Assembly (NCBI GenBank): GCA_016124895.1
Contig: WGMU01000016.1
Coordinates: 1-64,000 of the forward strand
Reading direction: 5' to 3'
Source: a bacterium
Lineage (GTDB): Bacteria > Planctomycetota > Planctomycetia > Planctomycetales > Planctomycetaceae
Length of the DNA: 64,000 nt
Positions 27,314-35,142 of the stretch are shown piece by piece. The notes below the pieces were generated by a model. The model was not told the origin of the DNA. It made no database searches and worked only from the letters and a program-made list of their open reading frames with translations. The position numbers and the translations under genes are program-made. Position 1 is the stretch's first letter. Every line of letters begins with the position of its first letter.

Positions 27314-29506
27314 TTATTCGACGCGGAAGTTCAGACGCGACGTGGCGACTTTCTGGCTGAGCTGGTCGGTGACGCGCAGGACGAGCGTGTACAGGCCGGG
27401 CTGCAGGTCCTGCGGGACCGTGAACTCGTAGCTGTGGAAGAAGTCGCGGCGATGATTGCGGCAGATGTCTTCGGAGGGGTCAAATGGAATCGTGACGACC
27501 GGGCGCTGCATGTTGCTGTTGTCGTACACTTCGATCTGCGACTGCAGCACCGTGCGGTAGCGGTCCGTTTCTGTGCGTGTGCTGAAGAAGTTTTCGACCT
27601 CGGCATACAGCAGCAGCGGCTGGCCCGGCGTGAACTGGTCCGTGCTGAAGCGTTCGTAATCGCCGAAACTGACGATGTGGTGGCAGAACGTGACATTCTT
27701 GAGCTGCAGATCGGCGCGATGCCTGAGCTTGGAGATGGCTGTCCGCAGTTGATCGATTGTCTGCGTGGCCCGGTCACTGGCGTGCGGCATCTGCTGCGCG
27801 TCAAAGTAGTTGACGTAAGCGAAGAAGAGCTGCTGCCAGAACTCCTGATCGGCCGGGTCGGCGGCGGAGACTGGTTCGATCGACTGATCAATCCGGTCGG
27901 CGATCAGGTAAAGCATTCGCAGATTGACCTGCTTCCGGACGTGGTTGAGTCGTTCGATTTCGGTATCGCCGGGTGCCGATCGAGCCAGATCGGATTCGGC
28001 GGCGGCGATCAGCGAATCGATCGTTGCCGGCTGGCCCGCCGTGGCGACCGTCTGGGCCATCTGCGGAGCTGCGACGCCGTCATTTCCGATCGCTCCGAAA
28101 GTTCTCAGTCCCCGTTCCGTCACGCTGGTTGTCAGATTCTGCAGCGACTCGTACCCACCGCGAATGACACCGGGAATCAGACTCTGATCGGCAGGCTGTC
28201 CGGCTGTCGGGACACTGCCGGGTGGAACGGTTCCAGGCTGTTGAGAGAGGTCACTTTGCGGAAATCCGCCCGGCAGTGCCGTGACGTTGCTTCCCGTGAT
28301 CTGAACGCCCGGTTGAGTGGCGACTGGAGGCTGCCCGAGTGCAGCGAACGGATTGCTGGTTGTACTGCCGAGCTGTGTCGTTGCCGAACCGCTGATCGTG
28401 CCTGAATCGATTTCGATACGGTTTTCAAGCGACACGCCGCCGTTTGATGATGCTGGCTGTGTTGAATAGCCGGCCGTGGGCTGGATCAGGCCGGTCTGGC
28501 CAGTTGGAGTCTGCTGGTTTCCGGCGAGCGAATTACGCGACGTCGCGGCCGCGTTCCGCGATGGTGCGCCGTAAAGTTCTCCGTTGCCGGGAATGATCTG
28601 CGGAAGCTGTCCGGCATTGCCGTTTCCGTTTGCTGCGGACGGAACAGCATTCAGTGGCCCGCTTCCCAGGCTGCCATTTCTTCCGAAGGCGTTGCCTGCC
28701 GCTGGGCCGGATGAATAAGCCGCACTGTGAGCCTGTGTGCCGGAGACGGTTTGAATGGATCCCGGCCCGCCATTGCTCTGATGGCCAGCCTGGCTGACGC
28801 GGAAGTCGAGACCTTCCGGCAGCCGCGGTGCCTCACCGGCCGGTGAGTGACCCGCTGGTGGCTGCGCCGTTCGATTCGCTCCCTGTGGTCCCGGATCGGG
28901 CGCGTGCAGCTCGCCGCCGGGCTGTCGCTGAGGAAAACCGATGCCGAAACCGTTCACATCATCGAGCGTAGGTTGTGTCTCTCCGGAAAGCCTGCTTTGA
29001 GCCTGCGTGACACCGCCAGCCTGTCCTGCTCGCTGCTGATTTCCCGCCAGTTGAATCGACGGATCGTGCGCGAGCGTCGGAACGGAAGGGTCTGGTGAAA
29101 CGCCCTGACCGATTCCGCGTAACTGCTGCTCAGTCGCGACGAGTTCCTGGAGTCGGGCCGTGCCGAGCTGCGCGTATTTCTGCCGCAGCATCTCCCGCCA
29201 TTCCGCAGGCTGGCTGGCCAGAAGCTGTTCGATCATTCGTTCGCGACTGGCTTCCAGAGTCGGCGTGTGAGTCTGCTCAAACACGGAAGCCGTGACCGGA
29301 CCAGTATCGCGTTTGACCTGATCCATCAGCCGCTGGGCTCCCTCGTAATCGCCACGGGCGATCAGAGCCGCGACTTCAGAGGCGTGACGTTCCCGTGCAG
29401 CTTCGGCCGGGTCGGTCCGCGAGGCGAGCGGGTTTCCGAACATCGTGCAGCCGGAACAGAATCCGAGGATCGTCAGACCGGACAGCAGCGTCGTCGACAG
29501 TCTCAT
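27314..29506 (-). CDS. Large planctomycete lipoprotein, function unknown
   Basis: A 730-residue protein. The N-terminus MRLSTTLLSGLTILGFCSGC ends in a lipobox-like cysteine, so it is probably a membrane-anchored lipoprotein. About residues 25-120 are helical (SEVAALIARGDYEGAQRLMD), about 130-470 form a disordered Gly/Gln/Pro/Ser/Asn-rich region, and the C-terminal 240 residues are a conserved globular domain that includes NVTFCHHIVSFGDYERF, LLLYAEVENFFS and CRNHRRDFFHSYEFTVP, with a beta-rich end. It matches my memory of a conserved planctomycete protein without known function. Transcribed away from the DUF1501 gene region; no operon partner visible. Confidence 0.72.
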   Translation of the reverse strand: MRLSTTLLSGLTILGFCSGCTMFGNPLASRTDPAEAARERHASEVAALIARGDYEGAQRLMDQVKRDTGPVTASVFEQTHTPTLEASRERMIEQLLASQPAEWREMLRQKYAQLGTARLQELVATEQQLRGIGQGVSPDPSVPTLAHDPSIQLAGNQQRAGQAGGVTQAQSRLSGETQPTLDDVNGFGIGFPQRQPGGELHAPDPGPQGANRTAQPPAGHSPAGEAPRLPEGLDFRVSQAGHQSNGGPGSIQTVSGTQAHSAAYSSGPAAGNAFGRNGSLGSGPLNAVPSAANGNGNAGQLPQIIPGNGELYGAPSRNAAATSRNSLAGNQQTPTGQTGLIQPTAGYSTQPASSNGGVSLENRIEIDSGTISGSATTQLGSTTSNPFAALGQPPVATQPGVQITGSNVTALPGGFPQSDLSQQPGTVPPGSVPTAGQPADQSLIPGVIRGGYESLQNLTTSVTERGLRTFGAIGNDGVAAPQMAQTVATAGQPATIDSLIAAAESDLARSAPGDTEIERLNHVRKQVNLRMLYLIADRIDQSIEPVSAADPADQEFWQQLFFAYVNYFDAQQMPHASDRATQTIDQLRTAISKLRHRADLQLKNVTFCHHIVSFGDYERFSTDQFTPGQPLLLYAEVENFFSTRTETDRYRTVLQSQIEVYDNSNMQRPVVTIPFDPSEDICRNHRRDFFHSYEFTVPQDLQPGLYTLVLRVTDQLSQKVATSRLNFRVE

Positions 29507-29773
29507 GCCGGCATCCTTGCCTTGAAAACGCGAGCGTCGAGGAGTGAGAGGTCAGACTGGCTCGCGCGGCAACAGGCTCGAACCACCGCAGGCAGGATTC
29601 CTGCGCCCGTCGTCAGTTCGAGACTCCGCAGCCGCGGTTCCGACGCGCACGGATCAGCTCGACAGGCCGATTCGACGCCTCAAAAACCGCCAGAAATGGA
29701 CGGACGGAACGTCCGGTCCGGGAAGAGTTCTGGACGATAGGCCAAATTGACAAAATCCGGCAAGACCAGAGAT

Positions 29774-31204
29774 TCAGCTCAAGACGTCGTGGACGACGTG
29801 ACCCTCGACTCCGGTCAGCCGCATGTCGAGCCCGCCGAAGCGGTAGGTCAGACGTTCGTGATCGATGCCCAGAAGGTGCAGCAGCGTGGCGTGCAGGTCG
29901 TGCATCTCGACACGGTTTTCGATCACTTTGTAGCCGAATTCGTCCGTCGAACCGTAAGTCATTCCACCCTTGACGCCACCGCCAGCCATCCAGATCGAGA
30001 AGCCATACTGGTTGTGATCCCGGCCGTCGGCGCCCTGAGCGAACGGCGTCCGACCGAACTCGCCGCTCCATACGACCAGCGTGCTGTCGAACAGCCCGCG
30101 TGCCTTGAGGTCGGCGAGCAGCGCCGCGATTGGCTGATCGACCGAGCGGGCGTTCTTCGAGTGGCCATCGCGGAGGTTGCTATGCTGGTCCCAGCGGTCG
30201 CCATTCCCGCCAGGGCAGGTCAGCTCGACGAAGCGGACGCCGCGTTCAACCAGCCGCCGGGCGATCAGGCAAACGCGGCCGAATGTCTGCGTGTTTCTGA
30301 AGTCGGCTTCGAGCCCGTAGGCCCGCTGCGTTTCGACGGTTTCGCCGCTGATGTCCATCAGGTCCGGGACGGCGGTCTGCATCCGCGCCGCGAGTTCGTA
30401 ATTGGCGATCGCGGATTCGAGCTGGTCGACGTGGCCGTAGCGGTCGAGCACTTCGCCGTCGAGCTTCCTCAGCAGAGCGAGCTTGCGGTTCTGCAGATCG
30501 GCCGTCGCTTCGGACCGGCGGATGTTCGCAACCGGCGGATCCTGAGCCGCGAAAACTGACGCCTGATAGCTCGCCGGCAGAAAGCCGCTGTTGAAGTTGT
30601 CGAGTCCGCCGGGAGGAATCAGACCGCCATTCAGCACGACGAAGCCTGGCAGTTCCTGGCACTCGCTGCCCAGTCCGTAACCGACCCACGCGCCCATGCT
30701 CGGCCGCCCCTGCTGACCGTGGCCGGTATGCAGGAAATAATTCGCGTTGGTGTGTTCCGGGAAGTCGGAAGTCATCGACCGGATGACGGTCATATCGTCG
30801 ACGTGCTGTCCGACGTGCGGGAACAGGTCACTGACCGGGATGCCCGACTCGCCGTACTGCTGGAACTTCCACGGGCTGGCGAGCGTGTTGCCGATATTGT
30901 TGAACTGCGTCGGTTCGATCTTCGCGGCGAAGGGTTTGCCGTTGTCCTTGTCGAGCCGCGGTTTTGGATCGAACGAGTCAACCTGCGAAACGCCTCCGTC
31001 CATATAGAGGAAGATTACGTTGCGAACCTTCGCATCGAAGTGCGGCTTTCGCGGAGTAAACGGCGACTTGTCGCGTGACGGCGCAGCGACCACGTCGTCA
31101 CTGAGCATTCCAGCCAGCGCGACAGCCCCGAAACCGTTCAGACATTGAGCCAGCATCTCCCGCCGGGATCGCGGCGGTGTAGCAAATCGACGACAATGTG
31201 ACAT
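29774..31204 (-). CDS. DUF1501 family protein
   Basis: A 476-residue protein with a twin-arginine-like start (SRREMLAQCLNGFGAVALAG) pointing to export. The core has RNVIFLYMDGGVSQVDSFDPKP, TGHGQQGRPSMGAWVGYGLG and VVWSGEFGRTPFAQGADGRDHN, all DUF1501 hallmarks; the fold resembles the alkaline phosphatase/sulfatase superfamily. In planctomycetes it usually forms a two-gene unit with a DUF1549/DUF1553 cytochrome c gene. Here no such partner is next to it: the gene to the right is a beta-helix protein on the opposite strand. Substrate unknown. Confidence 0.9.
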   Translation of the reverse strand: MSHCRRFATPPRSRREMLAQCLNGFGAVALAGMLSDDVVAAPSRDKSPFTPRKPHFDAKVRNVIFLYMDGGVSQVDSFDPKPRLDKDNGKPFAAKIEPTQFNNIGNTLASPWKFQQYGESGIPVSDLFPHVGQHVDDMTVIRSMTSDFPEHTNANYFLHTGHGQQGRPSMGAWVGYGLGSECQELPGFVVLNGGLIPPGGLDNFNSGFLPASYQASVFAAQDPPVANIRRSEATADLQNRKLALLRKLDGEVLDRYGHVDQLESAIANYELAARMQTAVPDLMDISGETVETQRAYGLEADFRNTQTFGRVCLIARRLVERGVRFVELTCPGGNGDRWDQHSNLRDGHSKNARSVDQPIAALLADLKARGLFDSTLVVWSGEFGRTPFAQGADGRDHNQYGFSIWMAGGGVKGGMTYGSTDEFGYKVIENRVEMHDLHATLLHLLGIDHERLTYRFGGLDMRLTGVEGHVVHDVLS

Positions 31205-31459
31205 GCTGGTCTTCCGATGAAAATTCAGAACTGAGCATTCAAAACTCAGATCGCATCTTCATCGGAATTCCGTTCTGAGGAAAGCCATTCGCATTCAACG
31301 GCGCTGCGTTCTGTCTTGCTCCTCTGACCATGAAAGTCAGGTTCCTGCATTTTAGACAATGGCTGTCCGGTCAGCGCGTTCCGTGTCTGTGATGCATCAG
31401 TCATCCTGTCGTCCACGGATCCCCGCTGGACGAGAGCCTCAAACTCCCTGGAGTCTCCT

Positions 31460-33112
31460 GTGAACATGCACGTTTACTATCTGCCAGTGTTTATGCTGCT
31501 TGCTCTGTCGACTCGTGTTGCCGGTGCCGCCGACGTTCGAGTGCCGTCTCAGCACAAGACGATTCAGGCCGGCATTGATGCGGCTGCAGCCGGGGACGTC
31601 GTGCTGGTGGAACCGGGCATCTATGCCGAGCGGATTGCTTTGAAGGCGGGCGTCGCACTGAGGAGCGTCGGCGGAGACGAGAAGGGCACGCTGGGGTTGA
31701 GACGGGCTGAAGTGACGATTATCGACGGCGGTGGGGAGAGGGGGTCCGGGGCTGGCGTTGAGATGGCTGAGGGCGCGACGCTCGACGGGTTCACCGTTCG
31801 CAACGTGGGCGTTTACGACGGCGAGGAATGGCAACGGCACTTCGACACTCAGGGCGAGCAGCAGTCATACGAGCACATCGGCGAGCCCGGTGTCGCCGGC
31901 ATTTCAGCGACAGGGCTCACCTGCACGATTCGGAACAACATCGTGCATCACGTCGGCTACTCGGGCATCGGCATCCTCGGCGTGCCGGGCAGGAAATGTG
32001 AGCCGCTCGTCGAAAACAACTTCTGCTATCGCAACATGGGCGGAGGTATTGGATCGATGCGAGGTTCCCGAGCGACGATTCGCGGCAATACCTGCTTCGA
32101 AAACTTTTACGCGGGCATTGGGCACGACTCGGCCAGCCCGCGCGTCATTAACAATGTCTGCCACCACAACGTGCGGGCCGGCATCGGCATCAGCGAGGGC
32201 TCGTCACCGGAAGTGCGCGGCAATCAGTGCTACCGCAACCGGCGGGCAGGTATCGGCATCCGCACGGGCAGTGATACGAAACCGCTCGTCGAAGACAACG
32301 ACTGCTTCGACAACGACATGGCCGGGATCGGGACGCGTGAAGAAGCCGCCCCAACGATTCGCGGCAACCGCTGCTACCGCAACAAACTCGCCGGCATCGG
32401 ATCGCGGACGGGTGCGACACCGACGATCATCGAAAACGAGTGTTACGAAAACGGGCAAGCCGGCATCGGCCAGATGAGCGGCACAGAGACCGTGCTCATC
32501 GGCAACTACCTGCACCATAACAAAACGTCGGGCATCGGCTTCGAGGGCGGCGGCAGCGGCAAGTCGCGTGTCGAGAAGAACCGGGTCATCGACAACGCCA
32601 CGGTGGCCGTCGGTATCAACTCCGGCTGGACGGTTGAACTGACCGGCAATGAACTGTCACGGAAAGACGGACTGCCACCGATTGTCATGGTGTTTGCCGG
32701 TGCGAAAGCGATCTTCAAAGACAACGTGGTCCGTGGCGGTGGAGTTGCCGGGATCCGCGTTGCGGGTTCGATCGAGGCAACGAATAACCACTTCGACGGA
32801 ACGTCGCTGCGGAAAGTCGGCCCGCCGAACTTTGCGATCTGGGGTCTGAAAGGCTCGCGCATCACGCTGACCGGCAACAGGATCAACGGCTGGCGTCACG
32901 CTCTGCAGTCATCCGAAGGGCACGTGACCGCGACGGGGAACGCGATTTCGAACTTTCACCGCGCGGCGTTCGTCATCCAGAAGCCGGCTTCGACTCCGAA
33001 GGTGTCAGGCAACGAAGTCACGACGGCGAACAGTTCCGATCAGGTCTGCCTGATCGACGGGGAGCCGGCCGCGGCCGACGCCAACAAAGTCGTGGCACCA
33101 TCGACCCATTAA
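31460..33112 (+). CDS. Secreted right-handed parallel beta-helix protein
   Basis: A 550-residue protein with signal peptide (YLPVFMLLALSTRVAGAADV). The start is GTG at 31460 with GGAG at 31450-31453. The N-terminal part KTIQAGIDAAAAGDVVLVEPG is the opening of pectate-lyase-like/NosD beta-helices. From about 150 to 380 the protein is a regular ladder of coils of 22-25 residues, each with an N-x-C-(Y/F/H)-x-N turn and an (A/S/G)GIG turn; seven consecutive coils carry the cysteine. Such folds bind or cleave polysaccharides. No lyase catalytic set is obvious, so it may be a binding protein. It precedes the sulfatase gene on the same strand. Confidence 0.85.
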   Translation: MNMHVYYLPVFMLLALSTRVAGAADVRVPSQHKTIQAGIDAAAAGDVVLVEPGIYAERIALKAGVALRSVGGDEKGTLGLRRAEVTIIDGGGERGSGAGVEMAEGATLDGFTVRNVGVYDGEEWQRHFDTQGEQQSYEHIGEPGVAGISATGLTCTIRNNIVHHVGYSGIGILGVPGRKCEPLVENNFCYRNMGGGIGSMRGSRATIRGNTCFENFYAGIGHDSASPRVINNVCHHNVRAGIGISEGSSPEVRGNQCYRNRRAGIGIRTGSDTKPLVEDNDCFDNDMAGIGTREEAAPTIRGNRCYRNKLAGIGSRTGATPTIIENECYENGQAGIGQMSGTETVLIGNYLHHNKTSGIGFEGGGSGKSRVEKNRVIDNATVAVGINSGWTVELTGNELSRKDGLPPIVMVFAGAKAIFKDNVVRGGGVAGIRVAGSIEATNNHFDGTSLRKVGPPNFAIWGLKGSRITLTGNRINGWRHALQSSEGHVTATGNAISNFHRAAFVIQKPASTPKVSGNEVTTANSSDQVCLIDGEPAAADANKVVAPSTH

Positions 33113-33247
33113 GAGCATCGAGACTTACGTCGTCCGCCCCCGGCCACTCGACCTGCGATCTGCCGACGCGTTTGACGACCGCCGCACGTGCCCGGAAGAT
33201 GCGGCTTCGTAACTCTGCTGCTTCAAGACGCTCTGCGAGGACGACTG

Positions 33248-34711
33248 ATGATGGTTCGCCAGGTGACGCTGCGGATTCTGCTGGGATTGATTGCTGTCGC
33301 GGCGGCAAGTCTGTCGACGGTTGCGGCTCAGGCCGCTGAGAAGCTGCCGAACTTTGTCGTCGTGTTTACCGACGATCAGGGTTATCAGGACGTCGGCTGC
33401 TTCGGCTCGCCCGACATCGAAACGCCGAATCTCGACCGTATGGCCAATGAAGGCGTCCGGATGACGGACTTCTACGTGTCGCAGGCGGTGTGTTCGGCGT
33501 CGCGAACGGCACTGCTCACTGGGTGTTACAACGTCCGTGTCGGGATCCTGGGAGCGCTCGGACCGCAGTCAAAGGTCGGGATCAGTGACGATGAGTGGAC
33601 CATCGCGGAAGTACTCAAGCAGAAGGGCTACGCGACGGCGATCTACGGCAAGTGGCATCTCGGCCATCACCCGCAGTTTCTGCCGCCACGTCACGGGTTC
33701 GATGACTACTTCGGTCTGCCCTACTCAAACGACATGTGGCCGTACCACCCTGGCGTGCTGCATCTGCCGATGGAAGAGCGGCTGAAACGCTGGCCGCATC
33801 TGCCGCTGATCGAGGGCGAGAAGATCGTCAAGCGGCCGGTCACTCCAGAAGATCAGACGCAGCTCACGACCTGGTACACCGAGCACGCTGTCAGGTTCAT
33901 CGAAGATCACAAGGAAGAACCGTTCTTCGTCTATGTTCCGCATTCGATGCCGCACGTGCCGCTTTATGTCAGCGACAAGTTCAAAGGCAAGTCGAAGCGC
34001 GGCCTGTACGGCGACGTGATCATGGAGATCGACTGGTCCGTCGGTCAGATTCTCAGCACGCTCGATCGGCTGGAGCTCGATGACAACACGCTGGTCATCT
34101 ACACGTCGGATAACGGCCCGTGGCTCTCTTATGGAAATCACGGTGGCAGTGCGCTGCCGCTGCGTGAAGGCAAGGGCACGATGTGGGACGGCGGCTGCCG
34201 CGAACCGTTTATCGCTCGCTGGCCGGGAAAGATTCCTGCCGGTTCCGAATGCAGTGAAGTCGGGGCAACGATCGACCTCCTGCCGACGCTGGCGAAGCTG
34301 GCGGGCGCTCCGCTGCCGCCGAACAGGATCGACGGCGAGGATATCTGGCCGCTGCTGTCCGGTCAGTCTGGAGCGAAGTCACCGCACGAGTATTACGCGA
34401 TGTACTGGGGCCGCGAGCTGCACGCTGTCCGCAGCGGTCCGTGGAAGCTGCACTTCCCGCACAGCTATCGCTCGCTGAAAGGCGAACCTGGCAAAGACGG
34501 CCTGCCGGGGCCTTACATTCAGAAGCACACAGACCTCGCACTGTACGACCTGAAATCCGACATCAGCGAAGCGACCAACGTCGCGGCACAGTACCCGGAC
34601 ATCGTTGCCCGGCTGAAGAAGTACGGCGACGAAATCCGGGCCGATCTGGGCGACGCGCTGACAAAGACGGTCGGCACGGGGCTCCGTCCTGTAGGGCAGT
34701 TGCGAGAGTAG
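33248..34711 (+). CDS. Secreted arylsulfatase-family protein
   Basis: A 487-residue sulfatase from the ATG at 33248 (GAGGACG upstream), which gives a signal peptide ([20 protein letters not shown]). Metal ligands are in [14 protein letters not shown] (Asp42, Asp43), and Cys82 in [13 protein letters not shown] is the C-x-A/P-S-R residue that is converted to formylglycine. [13 protein letters not shown] and GKWHLG, further along, carry the other active-site residues. It hydrolyses sulfate esters, probably of marine or algal polysaccharides; the substrate is unknown. An FGE/anaerobic maturase is not in the window. The neighbouring beta-helix gene suggests a polysaccharide use locus. Confidence 0.92.
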   Translation: MMVRQVTLRILLGLIAVAAASLSTVAAQAAEKLPNFVVVFTDDQGYQDVGCFGSPDIETPNLDRMANEGVRMTDFYVSQAVCSASRTALLTGCYNVRVGILGALGPQSKVGISDDEWTIAEVLKQKGYATAIYGKWHLGHHPQFLPPRHGFDDYFGLPYSNDMWPYHPGVLHLPMEERLKRWPHLPLIEGEKIVKRPVTPEDQTQLTTWYTEHAVRFIEDHKEEPFFVYVPHSMPHVPLYVSDKFKGKSKRGLYGDVIMEIDWSVGQILSTLDRLELDDNTLVIYTSDNGPWLSYGNHGGSALPLREGKGTMWDGGCREPFIARWPGKIPAGSECSEVGATIDLLPTLAKLAGAPLPPNRIDGEDIWPLLSGQSGAKSPHEYYAMYWGRELHAVRSGPWKLHFPHSYRSLKGEPGKDGLPGPYIQKHTDLALYDLKSDISEATNVAAQYPDIVARLKKYGDEIRADLGDALTKTVGTGLRPVGQLRE

Positions 34712-34791
34712 TTCGCCCCGTCTCCAGTGCCGTTACCGATCAGCCGGCACGTGCCTTCCCGGTTTCTTTGAGTCATCCCCGGAAACGTTGA

Positions 34792-35142
34792 ATGTCTGAG
34801 TTTATTACTGTCGCCAAAGTCGGAGCTGTCCCGGACGGTCAGGGGCGGTCGTTTACAGTCGAGGGCCGCATCGTCGCAATCTTCCGGCAGAACGGCGACT
34901 ACTTTGCGATTAACGATCTGTGTCCGCATATGGGCGCGTCGCTGTGCGGAGGACACTTTGAAGAGGGGGCCGTCACCTGTCCCTGGCACGCGTGGCGGTT
35001 CAGCGTGACAGACGGCACATGGCTCGATAATCCGAGAGTCAAAACTGACAGCTATCCCGTCCGGATCGACGGAGAGAACATTCAGGTGCAAATTCCGCGG
35101 CGCGAGGAGATGCCCGACAGAGGGGCCTCAACGCCGACGTAA
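34792..35142 (+). CDS. Rieske [2Fe-2S] protein, NirD/ferredoxin type
   Basis: A 116-residue soluble Rieske domain. Cluster ligands are Cys44 and His46 in CPHMGA and Cys63 and His66 in CPWHAWRF. The lack of signal or TM helix and the HAWRF sequence fit Rieske ferredoxins of dioxygenases or nitrite reductase small subunits. No oxygenase is adjacent; the next gene is comEC, which starts directly after the stop codon, so they are likely co-transcribed. Confidence 0.9.
   Translation: MSEFITVAKVGAVPDGQGRSFTVEGRIVAIFRQNGDYFAINDLCPHMGASLCGGHFEEGAVTCPWHAWRFSVTDGTWLDNPRVKTDSYPVRIDGENIQVQIPRREEMPDRGASTPT

Noticed and set aside
27209-28405. Plus-strand 398-codon frame
   Set aside because: Runs antisense through the C-terminal domain of the large lipoprotein, and its 5' part reads through a repeat.
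31900-32560. Possible CRISPR or tandem DNA repeat
   Set aside because: The periodicity is protein-level (beta-helix coils of 22-25 codons); the DNA units vary and the frame stays open.
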